This document shows positions 26,764-35,383 of a DNA stretch of 64,000 bases, one piece after another. The DNA comes from Putridiphycobacter sp045107045 (GTDB lineage: Bacteria; Bacteroidota; Bacteroidia; Flavobacteriales_D; Crocinitomicaceae), in the NCBI GenBank assembly GCA_045107045.1, contig JBGCFR010000030.1:62001-126000 (forward strand). Reading direction: 5' to 3'. Positions within the stretch are counted from its first letter, which is position 1, and the number at the start of each line of letters is the position of its first letter. A program made the position numbers and the translations under genes. The notes beneath the pieces were generated by a model. That model had not been told where the DNA came from. It was given only the letters and a program-made list of their open reading frames with translations, and searched no databases.

Positions 26764-27765
26764 ATGTCTATTAAAATAATCTTTTTAGAATCAGTGCCTG
26801 AAATTGAAAGGAAAGCAGTAGATAGTTTTTTGAAATTGTGGAATAGTGATGCTAAAACAATAACAATTTCTACCTCTGGGTCAACTGGTATTCCAAAAAA
26901 AATTAGATTAACGAAGTTAGCAATGGTTCAATCAGCTAAAGCAACCGGTCATTTTTTTAACTTTAAACCAAATCAAAAAAATTTATTAGCGGTTAGTGCA
27001 GTTTATATTGCTGGTATGATGCAGATTGTGCGCTCAATTGTTTTTGATTTAACATTATATGTTGCACCATTAAACAGCAATCCTTTAAAAGAGTTGAAGC
27101 TTCCTAAATTAGATTTTGCAGCTTTTGTACCCTTGCAAGTGGAAGCCATTTTAAAAAACAATTCATCAAAATTATCTTATGAAGGAATCTCAAATGTAAT
27201 TATAGGTGGTGCACCAATTCATTCAGAGTTAAATTCTAAAATTGAATCTCTATCAAATCATTCATTTGCTACTTTTGGAATGACTGAGACAATTAGTCAT
27301 ATTGCATTAAGAGAAATTAAGAATGGTAATGATGTTTATCAAGCTATGCCTAATGTCAGTTTTTCGAATAATGATGAGGATTGTCTTCAGATTAATGCAT
27401 TTAGAATATCGGACCATCTTATTGTGACCAATGATAGGGTAGAAATATTGAATGACCACGCATTTAAATGGATTGGTCGTTCAGACTTTACAATTAATTC
27501 AGGTGGGATAAAAATTCAGCCCGAACTCGTAGAAAAAAAACTCAATGAGATTTTAACAAATCCATATTATATATCAGGTTTACCTGACACAAAGTTAGGA
27601 GATAAGGTTGTGCTTTATATAGAATCTGAAGAGTATAATACTGAAAAACTTAAACAGTTGACACGAGCAATGGAGAATGAATTGGATATATACGAAATTC
27701 CGAAAACGGTTATATTTAAATCAAGGTTTAATCGGACTTCTACAGGTAAGATAATTCGGGAATAG
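26764..27765 (+). CDS. menE: AMP-binding acyl-CoA ligase, MenE-like (O-succinylbenzoate-CoA ligase)
   Basis: Started at ATG 26764, the product has 333 residues, short for the ANL superfamily. The P-loop motif is STSGSTGIPKKIRL at about 38-51. ATFGMTETISHIALR follows near 170, the WIGRSDFTINSGGIKI hinge near 240, and the C-terminal Lys in TSTGKIIRE. The compact length and the absence of a large N-terminal subdomain match MenE of Bacteroidota, which activates O-succinylbenzoate for menaquinone synthesis. No other men genes are near, so specificity rests on length and motifs. It ends 3 bp before the convergent M15 gene. Confidence 0.75.
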   Translation: MSIKIIFLESVPEIERKAVDSFLKLWNSDAKTITISTSGSTGIPKKIRLTKLAMVQSAKATGHFFNFKPNQKNLLAVSAVYIAGMMQIVRSIVFDLTLYVAPLNSNPLKELKLPKLDFAAFVPLQVEAILKNNSSKLSYEGISNVIIGGAPIHSELNSKIESLSNHSFATFGMTETISHIALREIKNGNDVYQAMPNVSFSNNDEDCLQINAFRISDHLIVTNDRVEILNDHAFKWIGRSDFTINSGGIKIQPELVEKKLNEILTNPYYISGLPDTKLGDKVVLYIESEEYNTEKLKQLTRAMENELDIYEIPKTVIFKSRFNRTSTGKIIRE

Positions 27766-27768
27766 GAA

Positions 27769-28554
27769 TTATTCAATAATTTTAAATAATGATTTAGCCT
27801 TTGCTCTTGGATAACGGTTAAAATGCCACCATTCAGTTGAAATTCCTGTGAATTTTCCATGCTTCATTACTTTTCTGAGTAATTTCCTGTTTTCAATTTG
27901 TTGTTGGGAAATTTCACCTGTTTTTAAAAAGTGGTTTTCTAATTTAGGGTAGGCAATTTTTTCTATTTCATCATACTTAGCACCCATGTCCAATGGTGTT
28001 CCGTTTAGACGAGCAATAGTTAAGTCTACCGCCGAACCATAATTGTGAATAGAGCCATTTTTAGGATTCGAAACAAATTTTATTTTTTCTGAAATAGGCA
28101 TATCCAAATAGTCCCACATAAATTGCTGAACACTTCTTGGTCTTACTGCATCATATATCAATAAAGTTAATGATGAATCTATACTTTGAAGAAAAATTTG
28201 AGACTCTAAAAGACTTGCAGCTACATCAGGCTGTAAGTAGGCTTTCTTTAATGATCCATATAAGTTTTGAGACATAAAGTTATCGACAGTTGCATATTTT
28301 AGGTTGACTAAAATGTTTGGTGCAATACTTTGTACATCTATCAATCCAGCATCAATTATACTCTGTTCTAAGGTGTCCGGTTTAATTGGCTCTTCAATTT
28401 TTTTTGCCAATTCATTTTGTTTATGGGTTACTTTTTTTTTAGAAGCTTCAGTTTTTTTTTCTATTTTTGAATCAGAGGTTTGACAGCCATAAATGCAAGC
28501 TGCAACTGCTATTATAAGCACCTTTTTAAGATGAAAAGAATGACTGGAATTCAT
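27769..28554 (-). CDS. M15 family D-Ala-D-Ala dipeptidase lipoprotein (VanX/DdpX-like)
   Basis: Started at ATG 28554, the product has 261 residues with a lipoprotein-like signal (LIIAVAAC or IYGC, Cys20 or Cys24), then a Lys/Glu-rich linker. The peptidase domain spans about 70-255. Zinc-binding motifs are visible: SIHNYGSAVDLTI and EWWHFN, with YDAVRPRSVQQF between them. The family cleaves D-Ala-D-Ala, in recycling or nutrient use rather than necessarily in vancomycin resistance. A longer reading to 28644 exists but would lack the signal at the N-terminus. The start lies within the 5' end of divergent ctlX. Confidence 0.85.
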   Translation of the reverse strand: MNSSHSFHLKKVLIIAVAACIYGCQTSDSKIEKKTEASKKKVTHKQNELAKKIEEPIKPDTLEQSIIDAGLIDVQSIAPNILVNLKYATVDNFMSQNLYGSLKKAYLQPDVAASLLESQIFLQSIDSSLTLLIYDAVRPRSVQQFMWDYLDMPISEKIKFVSNPKNGSIHNYGSAVDLTIARLNGTPLDMGAKYDEIEKIAYPKLENHFLKTGEISQQQIENRKLLRKVMKHGKFTGISTEWWHFNRYPRAKAKSLFKIIE

Positions 28555-29448
28555 AACGTTTTTATGCTCAGACCAAATAATTTTGGTTTTAATTACGATA
28601 CTAAAAGTACCAATCCTTTTCAAAATAACGTTAGTTTCAATCAAAAATCTATAGCGGAGAAAGCGATTATTGAATTTGATGAAATGATTGAAGTTTTAGT
28701 AAATGAAAATATTAATGTTCATGTATTTGAAGATGATAATAAAAATGTGAATCCAGATGCAGTTTTCTTAAATAATTGGTTAGCTGTTACTCCCGAAAAA
28801 CAGCTTTGTTTATTTCCAATGTTTGCAAAATCTAGAAGAAAGGAGAGGAGAGGTGATATTATTGAGTCATTGAAAAATGAAATCTTGATAAATAATACTT
28901 TAGATTTATCTCATTATGAAAAATCTGAAGTATTTTTAGAGAGTACAGGTTCTATTGTTTTAGATTATCAGAATAGAATAGCCTATGCATCTATTTCTGA
29001 TAGAACTAATTCAAAACTTTTTGAAGCGTTTTGTACAGAGATAGATTTCGAAGGCTTTAGTTTTAATGCGTCTGATTTGAATGGACTGCCAATCTATCAT
29101 ACTAATGTTTTGCTTTCAATTGCTAACCAGTATGCCATCATCTGTTTAGATTGCATAGAGTCTAGCTTAGAACGTGCATTAATCGTCAAAATGCTAAAAA
29201 AAAGCGGAAAAGTAATCATAGAGATTTCCTTCACTCAATTGATGAATTATTCGGCTAATTGTTTAGAGGTCTTTGATAGTAGTAATCAATCAAAATTAGT
29301 CATGAGTAAAACAGGTTATTCTGCTTTAAATTCATACCAAATTAAATCAATTAGATCATACTCTCCATTCGTTATTGTAGATATTCCTACCATTGAACAA
29401 GTTGGAGGAGGAAGTGCAAGGTGTATGATGATGGGAGTACCTTATTAG
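28540..29448 (+). CDS. ctlX: CtlX-type citrulline/arginine deiminase-family hydrolase
   Basis: Started at ATG 28540, the product has 302 residues of the amidinotransferase/deiminase (beta-alpha propeller) fold. The family start VFMLRPNNFGFN is visible, followed by NPDAVFLNNWL and MFAKSRRKERR. The C-terminal Cys motif VGGGSARCMMMGVPY ends the protein, with the nucleophile in SARC. CtlX proteins act on citrulline or related guanidino compounds. The exact start is uncertain: ATG 28531, 28540 or 28564 are all in frame. The first two overlap the divergent M15 gene. It shares TTAG with the convergent barrel gene. Confidence 0.82.
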   Translation: MTGIHNVFMLRPNNFGFNYDTKSTNPFQNNVSFNQKSIAEKAIIEFDEMIEVLVNENINVHVFEDDNKNVNPDAVFLNNWLAVTPEKQLCLFPMFAKSRRKERRGDIIESLKNEILINNTLDLSHYEKSEVFLESTGSIVLDYQNRIAYASISDRTNSKLFEAFCTEIDFEGFSFNASDLNGLPIYHTNVLLSIANQYAIICLDCIESSLERALIVKMLKKSGKVIIEISFTQLMNYSANCLEVFDSSNQSKLVMSKTGYSALNSYQIKSIRSYSPFVIVDIPTIEQVGGGSARCMMMGVPY

Positions 29449-30056
29449 TTAAATGGGTAAATCACAATTCCGAATTTATAGTATAACTTAAAGCCGCTTA
29501 GTGTATTAAAGATGGGGTACTCGGGATTGTACTGTTCATTAAGAAAATCGTAAGACAGGATAGCATTGAGATATGACTTTTTACCTAAGCTTCGGGTATA
29601 GCCAATTCCTGTCATAAAGCTTTTCGCATTGTAACTTACTGGTTCTGTCAAACTGGTAGAAGTGAAATTAGTTTTGTACAGATTAAAGCTAGATTCTATA
29701 ACTAAAAAATCAAAAGGTCTATATCTCACAAAAATACCACCCCCGAATGTTGACCAAGACTCAGATTGACCACCTAAATATTGAATTCGGTCATATTGAA
29801 ATAGACTTAAAAATCCTGCTGAAACTTTGGGTATAAACTCATACCCAATTTGTGGTGAAGCATATATGTATAGACGATTCCCTAGTAATAGATTAACGCC
29901 AGAACCTACATATAAGTTTTCTTTTAAAGCATTCATGAATTTGTTATTCTTGTTATTTACAACTGAGTCCTTTTCAGCTTCTTCAAGATCATATTGACCA
30001 AAGAGGATTGATGAGAATGTTAGGCAAATAATAAAGAAAATAAATTTCACTGACAT
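29445..30056 (-). CDS. Small outer membrane beta-barrel protein
   Basis: The 203-residue protein has a signal peptide (residues 1 to about 20, SSILFGQ). It then alternates strands with aromatic girdles (NRLYIYASPQIGYEFIPKVSAGFLSLFQYD, FDFLVIESSFNLYKT in part) and ends in YKFGIVIYPFN with a terminal aromatic-rich strand. No family is recognised. It overlaps the alpha/beta hydrolase gene stop by 10 bp and is the last of a possible three-gene string. Confidence 0.72.
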   Translation of the reverse strand: MSVKFIFFIICLTFSSILFGQYDLEEAEKDSVVNNKNNKFMNALKENLYVGSGVNLLLGNRLYIYASPQIGYEFIPKVSAGFLSLFQYDRIQYLGGQSESWSTFGGGIFVRYRPFDFLVIESSFNLYKTNFTSTSLTEPVSYNAKSFMTGIGYTRSLGKKSYLNAILSYDFLNEQYNPEYPIFNTLSGFKLYYKFGIVIYPFN

Positions 30057-30676
30057 ATTTTAAGTAAAGTTGATTGATCTATTTCATGTTTTCCATTAAA
30101 AACAAGTGTTGTGAAATTAACGCTTTTTTCTTCAAAAAATTTGATTTGCGCATCAATTTTTTTGATATCGTAATACGGATCTTTATCTCCTACCACAAAG
30201 TAATTTTCGGTAGATTGAAAATTTACTTCCCAATTTTGAGGTAAATCTGGTGGGAATATTGCCCCCCACATTACAATGGAATTAGCATTGAAAGCACCAT
30301 GTTGATGCCATCTTGAAGCAGTAGCTCCACCTTGAGAAAACCCTAACAATATTTTCTTCTTGAAAGAATGCATTTCGGAAATTTCTTTCCAGAGTTTATT
30401 TAGATATTGAATATAATCTTTAATGTCATCTTCTCTTTGTTCTTTGGTCATCCATGATGCACCAACTCTTCCTGAGCTTCCTTCTAGATAAAATCTATGC
30501 AAGCCTTCAGGAGCAACAATGTAATAGTCCTCTCCTAGTCCCTGAAATTTTTTTATAAAGAATCGACTTAATTGTCCGTATCCATGTAATGCAAAAATAA
30601 TATGCTTTGCTTTTCCAGGGTTTCCGTAAGTAGAAAAGGCAGCTTTTTTCTTAACTGTAATACTATTTTCTGTCAT
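30047..30676 (-). CDS. Alpha/beta hydrolase, phospholipase/carboxylesterase type
   Basis: The 209-residue protein is a short hydrolase without a signal peptide. The nucleophile elbow is LLGFSQGGATAS, Asp is in VVGDKDPYYD, and His in NGKHEIDQS, a complete triad in family order. FALHGYGQLSRFF near residue 27 supplies the oxyanion region. Substrate is unknown, but carboxylesterases of this type often act on small acyl esters or lysophospholipids. It overlaps the upstream hydrolase gene by 4 bp and the downstream barrel gene by 10 bp. Confidence 0.85.
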   Translation of the reverse strand: MTENSITVKKKAAFSTYGNPGKAKHIIFALHGYGQLSRFFIKKFQGLGEDYYIVAPEGLHRFYLEGSSGRVGASWMTKEQREDDIKDYIQYLNKLWKEISEMHSFKKKILLGFSQGGATASRWHQHGAFNANSIVMWGAIFPPDLPQNWEVNFQSTENYFVVGDKDPYYDIKKIDAQIKFFEEKSVNFTTLVFNGKHEIDQSTLLKICQ

Positions 30677-31416
30677 TTAAATAATTCGTTTAGGTATTCG
30701 GAAGAAATCTTTAAAACGTCCTTATTCTGATCTAAAAATGGAGTATGACCACAATTCAAAATGTATTTTGATACACTTTTAGAAATTTCATTTTCAAGTA
30801 TATCTACTTGTTTTTTGCTACCATATTGATCTTTATCTCCTTGAATAATGAGAGAGGGAGCTTTTATTTTAGTCAATAAATTTCGCAATGTTTTTAAATT
30901 AAAATCAGGACGAAGCCATGTTTCGGCCCATGCACTGAAGACTGAGCTGTATTTATTTCCATGATATTTTTGAAGTCCATCTAATTTCCCATCATTAAAA
31001 GCTTTAATAGCAGTCTGAATACCTTTAAGTGTCATTTCTTCAACAATTACATGTGCAGCTTCAGAAATAATAGCTTTTATTGTTTTTGGATAGATTGCAC
31101 CATAAGCTAAAGCTATACTGGCACCATCAGAGTGACCATATAAAATGATATTATCTAGCTTTAAATTTGTAATGAATTGGTGCAAGTCATGTGCTGCTTC
31201 AATTAAATATTCATTACTTCTGTCGGAAAGATCACCATGAGATTTACCATAGCCGGGTCTATCATAAACTAGACCCTTCATACCCACTACTTCGCATAGT
31301 TGCTCTGGATAATCTTTCCACGTTTCAATGCAGCCGAGTCCCTCATGTAAAAATATGATAGTATTGGCAATGTTTGGCTTGTGATTGATATGTTTAAAAT
31401 TAATTCTATTCATCAT
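30673..31416 (-). CDS. Alpha/beta hydrolase of unknown substrate
   Basis: The 247-residue protein has HEGLGCIETWKDYP at the oxyanion hole (about 24-37), the Ser elbow YGHSDGASIALA near 95, Asp in QGDKDQYG near 215 and His in LNCGHTPFLDQ near 232. No signal peptide is seen. Two ATGs (31416, 31413) are in tandem at the start. The T run of the efp terminator abuts the first of them, so the leader of this gene contains the hairpin. It forms an operon with the next hydrolase and a barrel gene. Confidence 0.83.
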   Translation of the reverse strand: MMNRINFKHINHKPNIANTIIFLHEGLGCIETWKDYPEQLCEVVGMKGLVYDRPGYGKSHGDLSDRSNEYLIEAAHDLHQFITNLKLDNIILYGHSDGASIALAYGAIYPKTIKAIISEAAHVIVEEMTLKGIQTAIKAFNDGKLDGLQKYHGNKYSSVFSAWAETWLRPDFNLKTLRNLLTKIKAPSLIIQGDKDQYGSKKQVDILENEISKSVSKYILNCGHTPFLDQNKDVLKISSEYLNELFK

Positions 31417-31451
31417 AAAAAAAGCATCATAAATTAGATATGATGCTTTTT
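31417..31451 (-). terminator. Terminator hairpin between efp and hydrolase gene
   Basis: GCATCATA (31424-31431) pairs with TATGATGC (31439-31446) around a 7-nt loop. On the minus strand a 7-T run (31417-31423) follows and runs directly into ATG 31416 of the next gene. It is therefore both the efp terminator and the 5' leader of the hydrolase gene. Confidence 0.8.
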
Positions 31452-31471
31452 GGGTACTGATAAGTCATTAG

Positions 31472-32041
31472 TTAAGACTTTATTCTTTCAGAGTATATTC
31501 CGTTTCTTGTATCTACTTTAATTTTATCTCCTGTATCAATAAATAATGGCACCTTAATTTCTGCTCCTGTATCAATTGTTGCTGGTTTCATAGTATTAGT
31601 TGCTGTATCGCCTTTTATACCTGGTTCAGTATAAGTTATTTCAGCTTCTATAAAATCTGGTAGTTCAACAACAAGAGGTAACTCTTCTTCAGCATGAAAA
31701 ATAATAGTGACATTAATTCCTTCCTTTAGGAATTCCTTTTTTTCAACCATTGTACTCTCAATAAAAACTTGCTCATAAGTTTCATTATTCATAAAGTGAA
31801 AGCCATCACTTTCCTGATAAAGATACTGATAGGTTCTAGTTTCAATTCTAACAACATCAATTTTATGACCAGCAGAAAAAGTGTTGTCAAGAATTTTACC
31901 TGTTTCCACGTTTCTCATCTTAGTTCTAACAAAAGCAGGGCCTTTGCCAGGTTTAACGTGTTGAAATTCTGTTATAGTAAAAAGTTTGTCTTTAAACTTA
32001 ATGCATAAACCATTTTTAATATCTGATGTGCTTGCTGCCAT
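31472..32041 (-). CDS. efp: Elongation factor P
   Basis: The 189-residue protein has the three OB-like domains of EF-P, which relieves ribosomes stalled at proline stretches. The modification loop is HVKPGKGPAFV with Lys33 at the tip. The C-terminal domain shows PLFIDTGDKIKVDTRNGIYSERI. A lysine at the tip suggests a lysine-type or no modification rather than rhamnosylated Arg, and no modification enzyme gene is in the window. It lies 9 bp after lpxA and is the last gene of the lpxD operon. Confidence 0.96.
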   Translation of the reverse strand: MAASTSDIKNGLCIKFKDKLFTITEFQHVKPGKGPAFVRTKMRNVETGKILDNTFSAGHKIDVVRIETRTYQYLYQESDGFHFMNNETYEQVFIESTMVEKKEFLKEGINVTIIFHAEEELPLVVELPDFIEAEITYTEPGIKGDTATNTMKPATIDTGAEIKVPLFIDTGDKIKVDTRNGIYSERIKS

Positions 32042-32050
32042 TTTATAGTT

Positions 32051-32827
32051 TTAAATTAATCCTTTGATTATTCCCTTGTCTGATTTATTAATAAAATCTG
32101 TTACTTGTTGTTTATATAGGGATGAAATTTTTTCATCTTCTAATTGCACTAATCCTTTCGTAATAGAATTATTCATTACGAAAAGAATTCTATAAATCGT
32201 TTCAATATCTTTAATTGTGTCGTCTTCAAGTCCTCGTCTTCTAAGACCTATCGAGTTTACGCCTGCATAAGACAGTGGTTCCCTAGCTGCTCTAATAAAA
32301 GGAGGAACATCTTTTCTAACTCTCGACATTCCTGCAACAAATGCATGTTCTCCTATATTTACGAATTGTTGAACACCTACCATTCCTTCAATTATAGCCC
32401 AGTCGCCAATAGTACAGTGTCCTGCAATATTTGAGGTATTTGCTATCACTACATTATTTCCAAGCAGGCAGTCGTGACCAATATGCACGTAGCACATAAG
32501 AAGACAGTTTTTACCAATTACAGTTTTGTTTCTATCAACAGTTCCTCTATGAATAGTAACTCCTTCCCGAATAACGGTACCATCACCTATCTCAGTGGTA
32601 GAATACTCGCCTTTAAATTTCAGGTCTTGTGGGACAGCTGAGATAATGGCTCCTGGAAAAATTTGACAATTCTTTCCAATTCTTGCACCTGGGTATATCG
32701 TCACATTTGGTCCAATAACTGTTCCTTCATCTATTTCAACATCTTCGTATATGGTAGAAAATGAAGCAATAGAAACATTTTCTCCAATTTTAGAATCTGG
32801 GTGGATATGTGCTAATTCACTGATCAT
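32051..32827 (-). CDS. lpxA: UDP-N-acetylglucosamine O-acyltransferase
   Basis: The 258-residue trimeric left-handed beta-helix protein performs the first acylation of lipid A. Hexapeptide repeats run from residue 5 to about 185 (IHPDSKIGENVSI, GPNVTIYPGARIGKN, and so on). The catalytic His is in YVHIGHDC or NTSNIAGHC near 125. A helical C-terminal domain follows (LRRRGLEDDTIKDIETIYRILF). The start overlaps the lpxC-fabZ stop by 4 bp, so it is translationally coupled. Confidence 0.95.
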   Translation of the reverse strand: MISELAHIHPDSKIGENVSIASFSTIYEDVEIDEGTVIGPNVTIYPGARIGKNCQIFPGAIISAVPQDLKFKGEYSTTEIGDGTVIREGVTIHRGTVDRNKTVIGKNCLLMCYVHIGHDCLLGNNVVIANTSNIAGHCTIGDWAIIEGMVGVQQFVNIGEHAFVAGMSRVRKDVPPFIRAAREPLSYAGVNSIGLRRRGLEDDTIKDIETIYRILFVMNNSITKGLVQLEDEKISSLYKQQVTDFINKSDKGIIKGLI

Positions 32828-34227
32828 TCAGTTCTATCTTTTACAATTGATGCTAACATTTCGGCTTCCATCACTGGTTGACCATTTACGTATGCAATTC
32901 CTCCCATATTGACTAGACCTCTTCGTATTGGCGAAATTAGTTTTAAGTCAAATACAATAGTGTCTCCAGGTCTTACCATTTGCTTAAATTTTACTTTATC
33001 TATTTTCATAAAGTAAGTGGAGTACAAATGTGGATCCTCAACTGAATTCAAAGCAAAGATACCACCTACTTGTGCCATAGCTTCTATTTGAAGTACCCCA
33101 GGGAAAATTGGGTTTCCAGGGAAATGGCCTGTAAATTGAGGCTCATTCATGGTAATGTTTTTCACACCTACTATTCCGTCTTCTGTAATTTCCATTACTT
33201 TATCTACTAACAAGAATGGGTAGCGGTGAGGTAGCATTTTCTCAATGGCAACAGTATCAAAAAGCGGTTTAACTGACAAGTCAAAATACTTACCTTTTTT
33301 AGACTGCTTTTTAATTTGTTCTTTTAAAACTTTAGCAAACCTTACATTTCCACTATGACCAGGACGAGCAGCCAATATATGCGCTTTAATTGGTTTGCCA
33401 ACTAGAGCTAAATCTCCAACTATGTCTAATAGTTTATGCCGCGCTGGTTCGTTTTCAAATTGAAGTTTGGTGTGATTTAATACGCCAATACCATCAACAG
33501 CTATGTCTAAGCTTTCTTTACCTAGTAGTTTCGCTAATTTATTAAGCTCTTCTTTATTAATGTCTTCTCTTTCTACTAAAACTATGGCGTTGTCTAAATC
33601 ACCTCCTTTTATCAGTCCATTTTTTGCAAGGAACTCAAGTTCTCTCAAGAAAACAAAAGTTCTGCAACTTGCAATTTCTGATTTGAATTGATTAATATTG
33701 AACATGCTAGCATGCTGTGTGCCTAGAACAGGTGAACGATAGTCAACCATTACTGTCACACGATATTCTTTATCAGGAATCGCTAAAAATTCAATTTCCT
33801 TATCTACGTCTTCCCACTTAATATTCTCTTCCAACTCAAAGTATTCTCGAATAGCATCTTGTTCAATTTTTCCGACTTTCTCAATGGCTTCAACATATTG
33901 TTTCGAGCTACCGTCTAAAATGGGTATTTCAGGTGCATCAATTTGAATTAATGCATTGTCAACTTGCAATGCATATAATGCAGCAAGAACATGTTCAGTA
34001 GTATAGACTTTAGCACCATTTTGCTCAAGTGTAGTCCCTCTCTCAGTAGAAACAACATTATCAACGTCTGCTTTAATAATAGGTTGTTTCTCAATGTCAA
34101 CACGCTGGAATTTATAACCATGATTTTCTGCAGCAGGTAATATTGTCATTTTAACAGTTTCGCCTGTATGCAATCCTACTCCAGTAAATTCAATAGTTTC
34201 TTTTAAAGTGCATTGTTTTTCACTCAT
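32824..34227 (-). CDS. lpxC/fabZ: Bifunctional LpxC deacetylase / FabZ dehydratase
   Basis: The 467-residue product fuses two enzymes. LpxC, about residues 1-310, is shown by FTGVGLHTGETVKM, TEHVLAALYALQVD and the zinc motif ARHKLLDIVGDLALVG; it deacetylates UDP-3-O-acyl-GlcNAc. FabZ, about 320-467, is shown by LPHRYPFLLVDKV and GHFPGNPIFPGVLQIEAMAQ; it dehydrates 3-hydroxyacyl-ACP. This fusion is typical of Bacteroidota and links lipid A deacetylation with fatty acid dehydration. Its gene overlaps lpxD and lpxA by 4 bp on each side. Confidence 0.96.
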   Translation of the reverse strand: MSEKQCTLKETIEFTGVGLHTGETVKMTILPAAENHGYKFQRVDIEKQPIIKADVDNVVSTERGTTLEQNGAKVYTTEHVLAALYALQVDNALIQIDAPEIPILDGSSKQYVEAIEKVGKIEQDAIREYFELEENIKWEDVDKEIEFLAIPDKEYRVTVMVDYRSPVLGTQHASMFNINQFKSEIASCRTFVFLRELEFLAKNGLIKGGDLDNAIVLVEREDINKEELNKLAKLLGKESLDIAVDGIGVLNHTKLQFENEPARHKLLDIVGDLALVGKPIKAHILAARPGHSGNVRFAKVLKEQIKKQSKKGKYFDLSVKPLFDTVAIEKMLPHRYPFLLVDKVMEITEDGIVGVKNITMNEPQFTGHFPGNPIFPGVLQIEAMAQVGGIFALNSVEDPHLYSTYFMKIDKVKFKQMVRPGDTIVFDLKLISPIRRGLVNMGGIAYVNGQPVMEAEMLASIVKDRTE

Positions 34228-35270
34228 GAATTATTTTTTAATTGTTTCAATTCGTCTTCTAAAGCTTTCAAGCGATCCATAATTTGCGGCAATCTTCTGA
34301 ATCCCATATAAGATTTTTTATAGTCATCTGCCTCATAAGCTGGAGAGCCTAGCAGCATAACACCTTCTTTTTTTATGGTTTTAGGTACACCAGCTTGTGC
34401 ACCAATTAATGTACCGTCTGCTAAAGAAATATGACCAACAATACCAACTTGTCCACCAACCATCATATTTTTTCCAAGTTTCGCTGACCCTGCAATACCA
34501 GTTTGCGCTGCAATAACTGTATTATCGCCAACTTCAACATTATGTCCTATTTGAACCATATTGTCAAGTTTCACCCCTTTCTTAATAATAGTAGAGCCTA
34601 AGGTAGCTCTATCTACACATGTATTTGCCCCTATTTCAACATGTTCTTCTAAAATAACATTTCCAATCTGGGGTACTTTTTGGTAGTTGTTTTCACTATT
34701 TGGTGCAAACCCAAAACCATCAGCACCAATAACAGCTCCTGCATGAATTGTGCAACTATTATTGACAATGCAACCTCTGTAAATAGTAACATTCGGGTAA
34801 ATTTTAACATCACTTCCAATTTTCACCCCTTCTCCAATTACCGAATTTGCGTAAATATGAGTATTGTCTCCAACTACTGAATCCGCATCAATTACAACAA
34901 ATTCGCCAATAAAAACATCTGCACCAATTTTAGCAGATTTAGATATTGAAGCACTCTTAGAAATATAGGGCTGCTTTTCAATTGCCTCGTTATATAATGC
35001 CAGTAACTTTGCAAAACAAGCGTATGCATCATCAACCTTAATTAAAGTACATGTACTTTTAACTGCTTTTGAAGGGTTAAATGTTTTATTAACAATAACT
35101 AATGAAGCATTGGTTTCGTATATGAAAGGCTCATATTTAGGATTAGATAAAAAAGAAAGTGTTCCATTTTTACCTTCTTCAATCTTAGACAAACCTGTAA
35201 CAATCTGTTCGGGGTTACCGACAATCTCTCCTTCTAGTAATTGCGCAATTTGTTGTGCTGAAAATTCCAT
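34224..35270 (-). CDS. lpxD: UDP-3-O-acylglucosamine N-acyltransferase
   Basis: Started at ATG 35270, the product has 348 residues: an N-terminal uridine-binding domain (EFSAQQIAQLLEGEIVGN, LSFLSNPKYE) and a hexapeptide beta-helix (SASISKSAKIGADVFIGEF and repeats to about 310). The catalytic His is in QIGHNVEVG near 235. The longer reading from 35288 was rejected because it would begin upstream of the -7-like box. It heads lpxD-lpxC/fabZ-lpxA-efp, a lipid A operon with a translation factor added. Confidence 0.94.
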   Translation of the reverse strand: MEFSAQQIAQLLEGEIVGNPEQIVTGLSKIEEGKNGTLSFLSNPKYEPFIYETNASLVIVNKTFNPSKAVKSTCTLIKVDDAYACFAKLLALYNEAIEKQPYISKSASISKSAKIGADVFIGEFVVIDADSVVGDNTHIYANSVIGEGVKIGSDVKIYPNVTIYRGCIVNNSCTIHAGAVIGADGFGFAPNSENNYQKVPQIGNVILEEHVEIGANTCVDRATLGSTIIKKGVKLDNMVQIGHNVEVGDNTVIAAQTGIAGSAKLGKNMMVGGQVGIVGHISLADGTLIGAQAGVPKTIKKEGVMLLGSPAYEADDYKKSYMGFRRLPQIMDRLKALEDELKQLKNNS

Positions 35271-35275
35271 TTGGT

Positions 35276-35283
35276 CAAAAATA
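35276..35283 (-). promoter_or_regulatory. Candidate -7 box for the lpxD operon
   Basis: TATTTTTG on the minus strand, a TAnnTTTG match, ends 5 nt before ATG 35270. A leaderless transcript is expected if it is used. Confidence 0.5.
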
Positions 35284-35383
35284 ATCATTCAACTTAAAAG
35301 TAAGCGCAATGAGGCACAAAAATGCTACTGAGTTATCAACAGGTTACTTGTAAAACTGATTTAAAATTCTTAAAAAGGTAATT

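Noticed and set aside
28555..28644. Longer start for the M15 dipeptidase gene
   Set aside because: The extension would put about 30 residues before the lipoprotein signal; the signal at ATG 28554 fits better.
35333..35341. TTATCAACA resembling a DnaA box
   Set aside because: One mismatch, single copy, and no other origin features such as dnaA, dnaN or clustered boxes nearby.
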